From AEGEAN-183 sp964002385 (GTDB taxonomy: Bacteria; Pseudomonadota; Gammaproteobacteria; Magnimaribacterales; Magnimaribacteraceae): a stretch of 30,643 nucleotides of DNA. The notes beneath the pieces were generated by a model, which was given only the letters and a program-made list of their open reading frames with translations, was not told the origin of the DNA and made no database searches. The stretch is from the NCBI GenBank assembly GCA_964002385.1, contig CAXFFS010000007.1:1-30643 (forward strand). Reading direction: 5' to 3'. A program made the translations under genes and the position numbers. Shown here in pieces: positions 1-8,836 of the stretch. How positions within the stretch are numbered: the stretch's first letter is position 1; each line of letters begins with the position of its first letter.

Positions 1-1
1 A

Positions 2-289
2 ATCTGGTCTCGTTCTGAACCTCAGTTAGCAAAAATGAAACGGAGGCCCAGTGAACAAATAGCTGAACAACTACGATTTACTCCCTACCCTTTTGAAGAT
101 GTCACGCAGCTTGTATCTGAATCAAGTCCTGATTTGTATATGTTTTCATCGGATTATCCACACGCGGAAGGTGGTCGTGATCCTATTGGCAGGTTTAGTC
201 GCTCAACTGAAGCCTTGACCAAAGAGGATCGAGAAAAATTCTTTTCTAAAAACTTTAAAGTTCTATATCCAAACGCTTTTGCAGTTTGA
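2..289 (+). CDS. Amidohydrolase family protein, C-terminal fragment (5' end outside window)
   Basis: The reading frame is open from the left edge to the TGA at 287-289, so this is the last ~95 codons of a longer gene. The visible part has the C-terminal signature of Amidohydro_2 (ACMSD-like) TIM-barrel hydrolases: a FTPYPFEDV strand, then SSDYPHAEGGRDPIGRF, whose Asp in SSDYPH is normally the catalytic metal-binding Asp of this family. The family carries out decarboxylations and hydrolyses of varied carboxylic or cyclic substrates, so the substrate cannot be named. An ATG at 35 is internal, not a start. The gene converges on the GST gene with an 18-bp gap and no hairpin. The family call is fairly sure; specific function is unknown. 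Confidence 0.8.
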   Translation: MWSRSEPQLAKMKRRPSEQIAEQLRFTPYPFEDVTQLVSESSPDLYMFSSDYPHAEGGRDPIGRFSRSTEALTKEDREKFFSKNFKVLYPNAFAV

Positions 290-307
290 TTTCCTTCTTC
301 TTTTCTT

Positions 308-922
308 TTATATCTTTGAGCTGGGCCGCTCTGAAACTTCCTTATGCCATCTATACAAGTTCGTTAAGACAGGATCTGGTTTTAAATCTACCATGGCTGT
401 AGCGAAATCTATGGCTGTTAAAAGAGTAATATCAGCGATGGTGAATCTATCTCCAGCTACAAACTGAGTGACAGCTAATTCATCATTGAGTCTTTCATAA
501 AACTTTTCTGTATTCTTATCGCTAGCTTCTTTAGCTTCTTTTATTTGTTTAAATCTACCTAATCTACCTACTATGGGACCATTCACCCATGAGATTCCTA
601 TTTGTGTCCAGAGTTCAAGCTCAAGATGACGGTTCCGGCTCTCAACATAAGCTAATTCATAAGGGGTGGAGCCAAATAAATTTGGCTCTGGATGCACCTC
701 TTCTAAATAACGACAAATAGCGACTGATTCTGAAATACAACGACCATCATCAAGCTCTAAAACAGGAATCTTTCCACTTGGGCTCTTAACTATAAATTCT
801 GGTGTTTTGTGTTCTCCTTTAGCTAAATCACACTGAATTAATTCAAGATGTATATTTTTTTCAGCTGCAAAGATCTTAACCCTTCGTGGATTAGGTGCGC
901 CATTGTAATCGTATAACTTCAT
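308..922 (-). CDS. Glutathione S-transferase family protein
   Basis: The 204-aa protein has the usual GST length and two-domain layout. Residues 1-80 form a thioredoxin-like domain starting MKLYDYNGAPNPRRVKIF, with the SPSGKIPVL loop (cis-Pro, glutathione backbone binding) and ISESVAICRYL, where the Glu-Ser pair usually contacts the gamma-glutamyl group. The helical C-terminal domain carries FVAGDRFTIADITLL, the N-capping box of GSTs. No obvious catalytic Cys sits near the N-terminus; Ser or Asn would have to serve. Known members conjugate, isomerise or reduce electrophiles with glutathione in the cytoplasm. It is the last gene of a minus-strand run, 9 bp after the aminotransferase, which suggests a detoxifying or catabolic role in that operon. 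Substrate unknown. Confidence 0.9.
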   Translation of the reverse strand: MKLYDYNGAPNPRRVKIFAAEKNIHLELIQCDLAKGEHKTPEFIVKSPSGKIPVLELDDGRCISESVAICRYLEEVHPEPNLFGSTPYELAYVESRNRHLELELWTQIGISWVNGPIVGRLGRFKQIKEAKEASDKNTEKFYERLNDELAVTQFVAGDRFTIADITLLTAIDFATAMVDLKPDPVLTNLYRWHKEVSERPSSKI

Positions 923-931
923 AGGTTTAAA

Positions 932-2059
932 CTAAGTAAAAATGTGAGGGAATATTCTGGTTAACCCTTTAGATAAAAGGTCTAGTCCTTTTTTGAATTC
1001 TTCAGGCTCTGACCCAAGACCTACTCGAAAAAAATTTTCCATACCAAAGCTGTCTCCAGGGACTATAAATACTCCTTCATTGGTTCTTAAATCATGAATT
1101 AAATCAGTGCTGTTCATATCCATATCATACTCCACGAAAGCAAAACCTCCGGCTTCAGGCTTTAAGAAAGAAAGATGATTAGAATACGGTAGGATCCAGT
1201 CTGAAAAAGTTTTAAGATTTCCATTAAGTAATTCACTTGTTCTAGACCTTAATCTAGAAATAGTTTCAGGTTCCAAAACTTTAGAGGCTATATGTTGAGA
1301 AAGACTTGAACTAGCTATGGTAGTGTAATCTTTAACAGCCCAAGCTTCTTGTACAAAGATGTTATCGGAAATAATCCAACCAATTCTTAAACCTGGGTGA
1401 GAATAAGATTTTGAAAGACCAGAAGTGACTATTGTTTTTTCGTACATACCCAAAAAACTCTTGGTCTTATCGGAAGACAGTTCAGCTCCTATGTATACCT
1501 CATCAACAAGTATGTAAGCATCTACCTCTCTAGCTATCCCAATAATGTCTTTCATCTGTTTAATAGATAAAACCGAACCAGTTGGGTTATTAGGATTACA
1601 TATGGAAATAACTTTAGTTTTATCTTTTACAACTTCAGCTAACTTATTTATATCCCACTCCCATTTTTCTTTTTTAATTAAAGAAACGTAATCTACTTCT
1701 GCTCCTAGTGCTTCAGCAATACCGTTAAAAGATAGATAATTAGGTGTCATCATAACCACCTTGTCTCCTTCAGAAACTGTCAATACAGCAGATAAAAAAA
1801 TGGCTTCTGATGAACCAGAAGTTACTAGTACATTGTTTTCATCAAAACCATCATAAAGATCAGATATTCTTTTTCTTAATAAAGGGGTTCCCTGTGTATA
1901 GCCATAACCGATGGGTAAGTTTAAAAGTTCTTCAAGCTCCTCTGTATTCATTAATTCTTTTAGAGATAAAGGTTCGATTCCACTTTCAGTAAGATTAACC
2001 TCTACAGAATTTTCGTAGAGTGATTGGATTCTTTCCAAATCAAAGGAAGGAAATTTCAT
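932..2059 (-). CDS. PLP-dependent aminotransferase, class I/II fold
   Basis: A 375-aa fold-type I PLP enzyme. Visible landmarks are the TSGSSEAIF cofactor-phosphate region (about 80-88), Tyr108, CNPNNPTG (154-161) with the conserved Asn, VDEVY (185-189) with the Asp that pairs with the pyridine nitrogen, and SGLSKSYSHPGLRIGW (213-228) with the Schiff-base Lys217 and phosphate-binding Arg. The usual C-terminal substrate-carboxylate Arg may be the one in ENFFRVGLG. The family transaminates amino acids or acts as C-S lyase or decarboxylase, so the substrate is not assignable. The gene lies 3 bp after the crotonase-like gene and 9 bp before the GST gene on the same strand, so it is probably cotranscribed. 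The N-terminus lines up with short members of the family. Confidence 0.9.
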   Translation of the reverse strand: MKFPSFDLERIQSLYENSVEVNLTESGIEPLSLKELMNTEELEELLNLPIGYGYTQGTPLLRKRISDLYDGFDENNVLVTSGSSEAIFLSAVLTVSEGDKVVMMTPNYLSFNGIAEALGAEVDYVSLIKKEKWEWDINKLAEVVKDKTKVISICNPNNPTGSVLSIKQMKDIIGIAREVDAYILVDEVYIGAELSSDKTKSFLGMYEKTIVTSGLSKSYSHPGLRIGWIISDNIFVQEAWAVKDYTTIASSSLSQHIASKVLEPETISRLRSRTSELLNGNLKTFSDWILPYSNHLSFLKPEAGGFAFVEYDMDMNSTDLIHDLRTNEGVFIVPGDSFGMENFFRVGLGSEPEEFKKGLDLLSKGLTRIFPHIFT

Positions 2060-2062
2060 TAT

Positions 2063-2836
2063 TTAGGAGCCTTCAAATTTAGGTTTTCTTCTTTCTAAAG
2101 AAGCTTTTATCCCTTCTTTAAAATCTTTAGTAGATTGCAGGCGCACTTGTTCGGATAGTTCCCAAGAAACTATCTCCTCTACTTGCTCAGCTAAACCAGC
2201 TCTTATAGTGGCCCTAATGGACTGGACAGCTAAGGGGCCTGCTTCAGAAATTTCTTCAGCTAACTCAATTGCTTTACTTCTTACTTCTTTTAAAGGAACA
2301 AGATAATCAATAAGACCTATATCAAATGCTTCTTGCCCTTTTAGTCTCCTACCAGTCAACATCATCATTGCCGCATTCTGAGGACCAATAACTCGAGGTA
2401 AAGTTACTGTAGTTCCAAAACCTTGATGGAAGCCTAATCTAGAGAAATTTGCACTAAATCTTGATTCAGGACAACCAATCCTAAAGTCTGCGACTAAGGA
2501 TAATCCTAAACCACCTCCTATAGCTCCTCCTTGTACTGCAGCTATAACTGGCTTCTTATTCTTAAAAAGTCGGACCGCTTGTGAGTACAGGTCTGAGTAA
2601 GGATCCGCCTTATCTTGCATGTCCCTATCTTTACCAAAATTAGCACCAGCACAAAAATGCTTTCCGTCCGAGCAAAGGACTATGCATCTACAATTAATAT
2701 CTTTGTCAAAATTATCAAAGCTATCAGCGATATAAGAAATAAGCTTGTAATCAAAATGATTATTTGGAGGTCTATTGATTTCCACTATCCCTACTTGGTT
2801 TTCTAAGGATACCTTGAGATCTATTTCTGCTGACAT
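2063..2836 (-). CDS. Enoyl-CoA hydratase/isomerase (crotonase) family protein lacking both canonical catalytic Glu
   Basis: A 257-aa protein of standard crotonase length. The two oxyanion-hole segments are present: HFCAGANFG (60-68) and GGAIGGGLG (103-111). The C-terminal DFKEGIKASLERRKPKFEG is a typical crotonase trimerisation tail. Aligned by eye to rat mitochondrial enoyl-CoA hydratase, the position of Glu144 falls on Phe131 (in FSANFSRLG) and Glu164 falls on Met157 (in NAAMMMLTG). Simple hydration is therefore unlikely; isomerase, thioesterase or another acyl-CoA chemistry is more plausible. A GGGAG sequence 7 nt before the ATG serves as ribosome binding site and overlaps the end of the upstream alkylsulfatase gene (4-bp gap), so the two are likely cotranscribed. 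Family sure, reaction not. Confidence 0.9.
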   Translation of the reverse strand: MSAEIDLKVSLENQVGIVEINRPPNNHFDYKLISYIADSFDNFDKDINCRCIVLCSDGKHFCAGANFGKDRDMQDKADPYSDLYSQAVRLFKNKKPVIAAVQGGAIGGGLGLSLVADFRIGCPESRFSANFSRLGFHQGFGTTVTLPRVIGPQNAAMMMLTGRRLKGQEAFDIGLIDYLVPLKEVRSKAIELAEEISEAGPLAVQSIRATIRAGLAEQVEEIVSWELSEQVRLQSTKDFKEGIKASLERRKPKFEGS

Positions 2837-2840
2837 GTCT

Positions 2841-4544
2841 TTACTCCCTAAACGAGTTGAAAAAGTTTATTAAACTAACCCTATCTCCTGTAACTGATAA
2901 TAATCCAGTTGCCATAGATACTGGAAGACTTCTATTTCCAGTTACTACTTCCTTCCAAGAAACTTCATCTGTTTCAATTTGCACACTAGAGCCTTTAATT
3001 TCGAAAGGCTGAACTTCAAGAACTCCTCTTCTAAGGAATAATGAAAAAGTTTTAAGGGAATCCGTAAATTTGATAGATAAATGCAGATTCTTGTCCATAG
3101 CTTGTTCTGGAATTAAGTTTACCTTTAACATTTCAAATACTATTTCTATGGGTAAGTTTGCAATAGTTTCTTTTGTTGGAGTAAGTAAAGGCGGTTCTTT
3201 AAAGGTTGGTAAAAGCTCTGCTGCGCTGGATAGATAATAATACCTAGCATTGGGATTAGCACTCATCTCACCTAGAGAATTTAATGCAGATGTTCTGATC
3301 GCCTTAGTTTCTTCATCATTTGGATCTTCTAACAGTAAATAATCTGTTAGCTGCAAAGCCCATTGATATTCTTTTTCATCCAATGATTTCTTAGCTGCAC
3401 TAAATACTTTAGACCTACCACCTGATAATTGAATTATTCTTTCTGCTTCCTCAACTTCAGAAACTGGATTAAGCGTAGAAGGATTGCCATCAAACCAGCC
3501 TAAGTAACCGGTAAATACATTTTTAGAAGACCACTGCGGTGTTCCATAAAACTCCTTAAGAAATGGTGAACTCTTTAAATGTTCAGGTAATGTAATTTGG
3601 TTAGCTATCTGGTCAGGAGTCATGCCCTTGTTTATTAAACGGACAGTCTGATCATGAACAAACTGAATAGCATCCCTATAATCAGTTAAGTGTTTACTAA
3701 TTTCTTCGGCTCCTTTTATGGGCTTACTGTGACTGGGTATTAATAAATCAGGTTCCAAATATCTCATCATATCTATACTTTTTACCCACCCTGCAAGATC
3801 TCGGTAGGGTGTTCCTCTGATGGTATATAAATTTGGGAATGCTCTGTAAAAATTATCACCGGGAAAAAGAGCTTTGTACTTGGGTATCCAAACAAATATC
3901 TGATCATTAGTCTCGCCTGGTGCATGGAACAGTTGGATATCTAAACCAGATATAGACAACTCCAGAGATTCATCAAATTTTTTAGTTGGATAAACAAGAC
4001 TAGTTTGCCTTCCTTCTTTACCTATCTCTAAAAAGGGGCCTATGCCATTATTTTCAATGGCCTCTTCAGGAAAGAATGACCCAAACATTCGGGAGGATCT
4101 TTTGTTAATAATCGGCCTTAGGATTCCTAATATTCGATTTATATATTCTTCTGTGGTTTCATGCGCAATAACTTCAATTTCTGAATTATCTACAAATGCC
4201 CTTGCCCCAAAAACATGATCGCCGTGATTATGGGTGTATATAACTGCTTTAATTGGATAAGGGTTAAGACGATCAAATAAAGACCTTACCTCCCTCCCTG
4301 TTTCTATGGTTCCTGTAGTATCTATTATTATTTTTCCTCCCTCCGCTTCGACCATAATTGAGTTAGCTAAGGAATAGCCAATAGCTACATGTATTTTTTC
4401 TGAGACAGATATAACTTGTTTCTCAAATTCTTGAGAATGCTCTATTAAATCTGATGGTGCTAATGGTGGAATACTTTGAACATCTTGAGTTGAATCACAT
4501 CCTAACAAGAAAAAAAGTATGAAAATGAGAGAACCTTGCTTCAT
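2841..4544 (-). CDS. MBL-fold alkylsulfatase-like lipoprotein (SdsA1/BDS1 type)
   Basis: The 567-aa protein starts with a lipoprotein signal peptide: a hydrophobic stretch and a FLLGC lipobox, with Cys16 the lipidated residue. Asp17 follows, the classical +2 inner-membrane retention signal in enterobacteria. The metallo-beta-lactamase domain (about 45-280) has THNHGDH at 104-110, Glu211 in APGETND, Asp230 in FPGDNFYRAF and His272 in PSHSKPI. These match the two-metal site of SdsA1-type alkylsulfatases, except that Asp replaces one metal-binding Glu. A dimerisation region follows (about 335-430, with FTGYLGWFDGNP), then a SCP2-like domain (about 460-560). The family hydrolyses alkyl sulfate esters. 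It sits between the MATE exporter and the crotonase-like gene in one run. Substrate and final membrane are inferences. Confidence 0.85.
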   Translation of the reverse strand: MKQGSLIFILFFLLGCDSTQDVQSIPPLAPSDLIEHSQEFEKQVISVSEKIHVAIGYSLANSIMVEAEGGKIIIDTTGTIETGREVRSLFDRLNPYPIKAVIYTHNHGDHVFGARAFVDNSEIEVIAHETTEEYINRILGILRPIINKRSSRMFGSFFPEEAIENNGIGPFLEIGKEGRQTSLVYPTKKFDESLELSISGLDIQLFHAPGETNDQIFVWIPKYKALFPGDNFYRAFPNLYTIRGTPYRDLAGWVKSIDMMRYLEPDLLIPSHSKPIKGAEEISKHLTDYRDAIQFVHDQTVRLINKGMTPDQIANQITLPEHLKSSPFLKEFYGTPQWSSKNVFTGYLGWFDGNPSTLNPVSEVEEAERIIQLSGGRSKVFSAAKKSLDEKEYQWALQLTDYLLLEDPNDEETKAIRTSALNSLGEMSANPNARYYYLSSAAELLPTFKEPPLLTPTKETIANLPIEIVFEMLKVNLIPEQAMDKNLHLSIKFTDSLKTFSLFLRRGVLEVQPFEIKGSSVQIETDEVSWKEVVTGNRSLPVSMATGLLSVTGDRVSLINFFNSFRE

Positions 4545-4559
4545 TGGAATATTATAAAT

Positions 4560-5942
4560 CTAGGAAGAGGTTTTTAGCACTTTCATCCATCTTTTTGATC
4601 TATAACGAGTGATCAGAAGAATTCCTTTAACAAAGTAATCTATGATTAAAGTAGCGAAGATCCACTGTACGGGCATTTCTAAGTAGTAAAGCAAGAAAGC
4701 AATAGGAACTCTTATTACTAATAAACCAATAATGGTTATGACAAGAGGCGATCTAGTATCTCCTGCTCCTCTCAAGGTGCTTCCAAGAGAAAACTCTAAT
4801 GCCATAAAGGGTTGAGCCATTGCAAAAATCCACACAAAGATGACCGCGAACTTAACTACTTCTTCATCCTGAATAAAAAACCAAGCGATAGGTTCGGCAA
4901 AAAAAGCTAAAAGAAGACCACTCAAGCTCATTGCTAACATGGTCATTCCAGCAGCTTGATAACCACTCTTGTATGCTGCAACTGGGTCTGAAGCTCCAAG
5001 GAATTGACCTGATAATGTTGCGGCGGCCACGGAAAAACCATTTCCCAGAATAAAAGACAACATCAATATATTGACTCCAATATTATAGGCTGCTACTTCT
5101 TCTGTTCCATACATAGCAACTATCCAGAAGAAAGATAACATTCCAAATTGGAAGACGAAACTTTCTATACCTGCTGGATAGCTAATAGTAATTAATTGCC
5201 TTAGCCTTTCTTTCGTAAAAGCTCCAGCTTTTCCTAATGGTACAACTAATTTATTGGCTAACCACAAATACAGTTGAATTGCTGCACCAATTGTAAAAGA
5301 GATACCCATGGCTAAAGCAGCTCCTAGTATGCCTAGCTTAGGCATTCCATACTGACCATTGACGAGACCTAAAAGAAGATAAATTGCAATAATATTAGTA
5401 AAAATACCAATATACATCGGAGTTTTTACATCTCCGGCAGCTCTTAATGCGGCGCCTATTACCATCCCGATTGCCATAAATGGAATAAATAAAATTGAAA
5501 TTGTTAAATAAGTAACAGCTAATTCTTGTGCAACTGGATCTAAACCAAAAATTCCGATAAATTTTTCTGCAAATAATACAATCACAAGTGTAGTTATAAG
5601 TGATAGTGCTATGCTAACTCCAATGGCAAGTCTGGTGACATGAGCAGCTTCTATCATATTCTTAGAACCAACTGCTCTTGCTACTAATGCTGTAGTTCCT
5701 GTCATAACAGCCATTAAAAGAGCCTGAAAGACCCAAACCATTCTCTGACCAGTACCAACAGCTGCTACTGCCTCAGCCCCTAAAGTACCCACTGCTTTAA
5801 TCGAGATAACACCAACACTCGCAAAAAGTAAATTTCCTACAATTGGAGGCCAAGCTAAACCCCAAACACTTAAAGTTTCAGGATGAGTAATCTCGGTTGA
5901 TTCTTCCTGAATATTTTCTTCGATATCTTTTATCTGCGACAT
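4560..5942 (-). CDS. MATE family multidrug/organic cation efflux transporter
   Basis: A 460-aa, very hydrophobic protein with about twelve predicted membrane spans arranged as two similar halves, the MatE layout. A short acidic N-terminal tail (about 25 residues) precedes WGLAWPPIVGNLLF, a typical first span. Loop motifs such as VARAVGSKN (first half) and LSGQFLGASDP (second half) and the repeated ALRAAGD / TLRGAGDTRSPL after the span-5 and span-11 regions are characteristic. MATE proteins export cationic or lipophilic compounds using a Na+ or H+ gradient across the inner membrane. It is the first gene of the minus-strand run, divergent from thymidine kinase with 66 bp between, and 15 bp ahead of the alkylsulfatase. 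Substrate unknown. Confidence 0.93.
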   Translation of the reverse strand: MSQIKDIEENIQEESTEITHPETLSVWGLAWPPIVGNLLFASVGVISIKAVGTLGAEAVAAVGTGQRMVWVFQALLMAVMTGTTALVARAVGSKNMIEAAHVTRLAIGVSIALSLITTLVIVLFAEKFIGIFGLDPVAQELAVTYLTISILFIPFMAIGMVIGAALRAAGDVKTPMYIGIFTNIIAIYLLLGLVNGQYGMPKLGILGAALAMGISFTIGAAIQLYLWLANKLVVPLGKAGAFTKERLRQLITISYPAGIESFVFQFGMLSFFWIVAMYGTEEVAAYNIGVNILMLSFILGNGFSVAAATLSGQFLGASDPVAAYKSGYQAAGMTMLAMSLSGLLLAFFAEPIAWFFIQDEEVVKFAVIFVWIFAMAQPFMALEFSLGSTLRGAGDTRSPLVITIIGLLVIRVPIAFLLYYLEMPVQWIFATLIIDYFVKGILLITRYRSKRWMKVLKTSS

Positions 5943-6008
5943 TTGGAGCGTGGCATACTATCACACTTATTACTGGACCAACATTGAAGCAAAACCTAAA
6001 CTAATCTC

Positions 6009-6590
6009 ATGGCAAAGCTTTACTTTAACTACTCATCAATGAATGCTGGAAAATCTACTGCTTTACTCCAAGCTAATCACAATTATCTCGAAAGAGGCAT
6101 GAAAACTAAGATGTTTACTTTTTCTGGTGACAATAGATACGAGGAAAATAAAATTGTTTCCCGAATAGGAATAAGTGCTGATGCTAATTCTTTTTCCGAA
6201 GCGACTGACTTATTCCAAAACCTAATAGAAGACAAAGAACTAAAGAAAATAAAATGTGTTTTGATAGACGAAGCCCAGTTTTTGAAAAAAAACCAAGTTG
6301 CGCAACTAGGCAAAATAGTTGATGAGTTGGATATAGCTGTTTTGGCGTTTGGTATTAGAACCGACTTTCAAGGAGAATTGTTTGAAGGGAGTAAATATCT
6401 ATTAGCTTGGGCTGATAATCTAAAGGAGATTAAAACTGTATGTTGGTGTGGTAGAAAAGCAACCATGGTTGTAAGACTGGACAGCAAAGGAAATATTCTC
6501 AGTGAAGGGCAACAATTAGAAATTGGAGGTAACGAGAAATACGTTCCTTTATGTAGAGCACACTTTAATAAAAAAGACCTGGGTAACTAA
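6009..6590 (+). CDS. tdk: Thymidine kinase
   Basis: A 193-aa type II thymidine kinase that phosphorylates thymidine to dTMP with ATP in pyrimidine salvage. The P-loop region is SSMNAGKSTALL (9-20). LIDEAQFL (85-92) supplies the catalytic Glu88. The lasso region GIRTDFQGELFEGSKYLL (115-132) matches the family's TDF.GEPF motif with small changes. Zinc ligands appear as Cys145, Cys147, Cys182 and His185 (CWCG and CRAH). Length equals E. coli Tdk within a few residues. No strong Shine-Dalgarno precedes the ATG. Its TAA overlaps the stop of convergent nupC through a shared CTAA at 6587-6590. The neighbouring nucleoside transporter makes a salvage role likely. Confidence 0.96.
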   Translation: MAKLYFNYSSMNAGKSTALLQANHNYLERGMKTKMFTFSGDNRYEENKIVSRIGISADANSFSEATDLFQNLIEDKELKKIKCVLIDEAQFLKKNQVAQLGKIVDELDIAVLAFGIRTDFQGELFEGSKYLLAWADNLKEIKTVCWCGRKATMVVRLDSKGNILSEGQQLEIGGNEKYVPLCRAHFNKKDLGN

Positions 6591-7840
6591 AGAATCCCTA
6601 CAATAAAACCAGTCATGCAAGAAGCCAGCAAAGCCGCCCAAAGAGCCTTTACACTAACTGCGATTAAGTCCTCACGCCTTTCAGGTACCATTGCACTCAT
6701 ACCACTTAAGAGTATCCCTACACTGCTAAAATTTGCAAATCCACACAAAGCATAAAGCATAATTAAACTGCTTTTTTCAGATAGGACATAAGTACTCGTA
6801 TCAGCAAGATAAATATAGGCAACGAATTCATTAAGAATAGTCTTAACTCCTAATAATTCACCAGCTGCTTGAGATTCTTGCCATGGAATTCCCATACACC
6901 AAGCCAAAGGAGCAAAAATCCATCCCACTATGCGTTCCATTGTTAGAGGTTGTCCTTGGATATCAGGAAAGACACCCAGCATTGCGTTGACTAAAAATAC
7001 TAAAGCCATCACTACAATTAGCATAGCCGCAACATTTAAGAAGATATCTATGCCTGATTGTGTTCCACGTGTTATAGCATCCACAGTACTTGAGTACATT
7101 TTTGAAGAATCTTCTGCAGGAAACTCTGTTTTGGTATCACTTGGGATCATCATGTTGGCATACATTATTGCAGCCGGTACCGAAATCAATGAAGCCGTTA
7201 GAAAATGACCTATGAGTCCTAAACCATAAATAGGTGCAAGCATGGTTGTATAAATCACCATGACTGACCCTGCAATAGTAGACATCCCAACTGTCATTAA
7301 TATGAGAAGTTCATTTTTAGACATAGTTGCTAAATAAGGACGGACCAATAAAGGTGCCTCAACTTGTCCTAAGAAAATGTTTGCAGTAGCACTTAAGCCA
7401 ACTGGGCCTCCTACATCAAGAGGTTTCTTAAAAATTACTGCAAGAGCATTGACCAAAACAGGAATGACTCTCCAGTGCCATAACAATGCTGAAATTGCTG
7501 ACATTACAATGATAAGAGTTAAGCCTCCAAAAGCAAAAATAAAGGTATTGGCTTCATTGGAAATTTCGAATGGTGCATTTGGAGCACCGTCTGATAAATA
7601 GCCGAAAACAAAAGCAGTGCCATAATCATTAGCGTCTTTTAGGGTCATAACTCCATAAGACAAGTACTCAAAGAATGAAGAAATAATAGGTAAGTTAATT
7701 AACATATAAGCCAACACAACTTGTATGACCACTGCACTAACAAGATACTTAATCTTAATAGCTTTGATGTTCTCACTAAACACCGCTCCAAGTAATAGAA
7801 GTGCAAAAAATCCAAGGATAGGTTGTAAATATTCCATCAT
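6587..7840 (-). CDS. nupC: NupC/CNT-family concentrative nucleoside transporter
   Basis: The 417-aa inner-membrane protein has the concentrative nucleoside transporter core: GGPVGLSATANIFLGQVEAP (144-163), whose GQ-x-E segment contacts the nucleobase in the Vibrio cholerae structure, and ILNEFVAYIYLA further on, whose NEF segment contacts the ribose. The variable residue in GQ-x-E is Val here instead of the Thr/Ser of well-studied members, which may shift base preference (inference). CNTs import nucleosides with Na+ or H+. The ATG overlaps the TGA of the upstream 2-oxoglutarate oxygenase gene (ATGA at 7837-7840), so translation is probably coupled. The gene ends on the stop codon of tdk. The symbol is by family; nucleoside preference is unknown. 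Confidence 0.93.
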   Translation of the reverse strand: MMEYLQPILGFFALLLLGAVFSENIKAIKIKYLVSAVVIQVVLAYMLINLPIISSFFEYLSYGVMTLKDANDYGTAFVFGYLSDGAPNAPFEISNEANTFIFAFGGLTLIIVMSAISALLWHWRVIPVLVNALAVIFKKPLDVGGPVGLSATANIFLGQVEAPLLVRPYLATMSKNELLILMTVGMSTIAGSVMVIYTTMLAPIYGLGLIGHFLTASLISVPAAIMYANMMIPSDTKTEFPAEDSSKMYSSTVDAITRGTQSGIDIFLNVAAMLIVVMALVFLVNAMLGVFPDIQGQPLTMERIVGWIFAPLAWCMGIPWQESQAAGELLGVKTILNEFVAYIYLADTSTYVLSEKSSLIMLYALCGFANFSSVGILLSGMSAMVPERREDLIAVSVKALWAALLASCMTGFIVGIL

Positions 7841-8772
7841 GAGATTAATTTTATTTCTTTCAGACGCTCTTGTAAGTAATCTTCTGCAAGAATTGCATCT
7901 GGATATCTCTTGGGATTATCTTCTGAACAGCAAGAGTCTAAAGTTTCAATTAGCCAGTTAGGATTAGGGTGTACAAAGAAGGGAACAGAAAAGCGTGACA
8001 TATGCATAGATTCTTTTGGGGCGTTAACTCGATGTGTTGTTGAGATCAGCTTGTGATTAGTGAGTCTTTGTAGCATATCTCCGATATTACAAACTATAAC
8101 CTCTGGTTCAGTATCGATTGAAATCCAATTGTTATCTTTAGTTTTAATTTCTAGTCCTGGTTGATGCCCTCCAATGAGTAACGTAACAAGGTTAATGTCT
8201 TCATGCGCTCCTGATCTCTCTCCTCTATCATCTTCTCTAACCGGAGGGTAATGAATTGATCGCATGACGCTGTTTCCTTGATTTGCTACCTTCTCAAAAT
8301 ATCCCTCCTCAAGATCTAGAAATATTTCTATAGATTGCAAAAGAATTTGACCTAACGAATCAAATTGGCTAAATAATTCTTTAACTTTTTCTTTGAATTC
8401 TGGTATTTCAGTTACCCATTTATTTAGAGGCATCCACTTTGTAAAAGGATGGTCATGAGGTATTGTCCTGCCAGTTTGCCAAAATTCTTTAACATCAGCT
8501 TCATAACCACCTTTAGGGGTTTCTACCTTTATTGGTGTATAGCCTCTTGCTCCACCTAAGTTTGGTTCAAAATACACCATCTTGTTCTTTTCCGAGAAAG
8601 AAAAGAATTCTTTAAATATTTCCATGACTTCATCTATAAGATGTTTATTAAGAGAATGATTGGAAATGCCGCAGAAGCCAGATTTCTCAAAATTTTGACC
8701 TAATAATAGCGAGAAATTTTTAGGGTCCTTTTTCCAAAGATCTAAAGATAAAACTGAAAATGGTAGTGGCAA
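7837..8772 (-). CDS. 2-oxoglutarate/Fe(II)-dependent oxygenase, isopenicillin N synthase-like family
   Basis: The 311-aa protein has the N-terminal DIOX_N region (SGFCGISNHSL, the family's GFF-x-V-x-NHG segment) and the 2OG-Fe(II) core. Iron ligands are His190 and Asp192 (GAHEDINLVTLL) and His247 (STTHRVNAP). Arg260-x-Ser262 (RFS) would bind 2-oxoglutarate, and YPPVRE is the typical strand before the core. Members hydroxylate, desaturate or cyclise small molecules; thymine 7-hydroxylase and ethylene-forming enzyme belong here. The start codon is TTG with GAGG 8 nt upstream; there is no nearby ATG. The gene overlaps nupC by ATGA, so its substrate may be an imported nucleoside or base (inference). 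It is divergent from the PfkB kinase, 64 bp away. Confidence 0.9.
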   Translation of the reverse strand: MPLPFSVLSLDLWKKDPKNFSLLLGQNFEKSGFCGISNHSLNKHLIDEVMEIFKEFFSFSEKNKMVYFEPNLGGARGYTPIKVETPKGGYEADVKEFWQTGRTIPHDHPFTKWMPLNKWVTEIPEFKEKVKELFSQFDSLGQILLQSIEIFLDLEEGYFEKVANQGNSVMRSIHYPPVREDDRGERSGAHEDINLVTLLIGGHQPGLEIKTKDNNWISIDTEPEVIVCNIGDMLQRLTNHKLISTTHRVNAPKESMHMSRFSVPFFVHPNPNWLIETLDSCCSEDNPKRYPDAILAEDYLQERLKEIKLIS

Positions 8773-8836
8773 AATAACAACCTCAATAAAATAAGAGTTA
8801 AAATTCTATATGAGAACGAAGAGAAATACTTGATAT

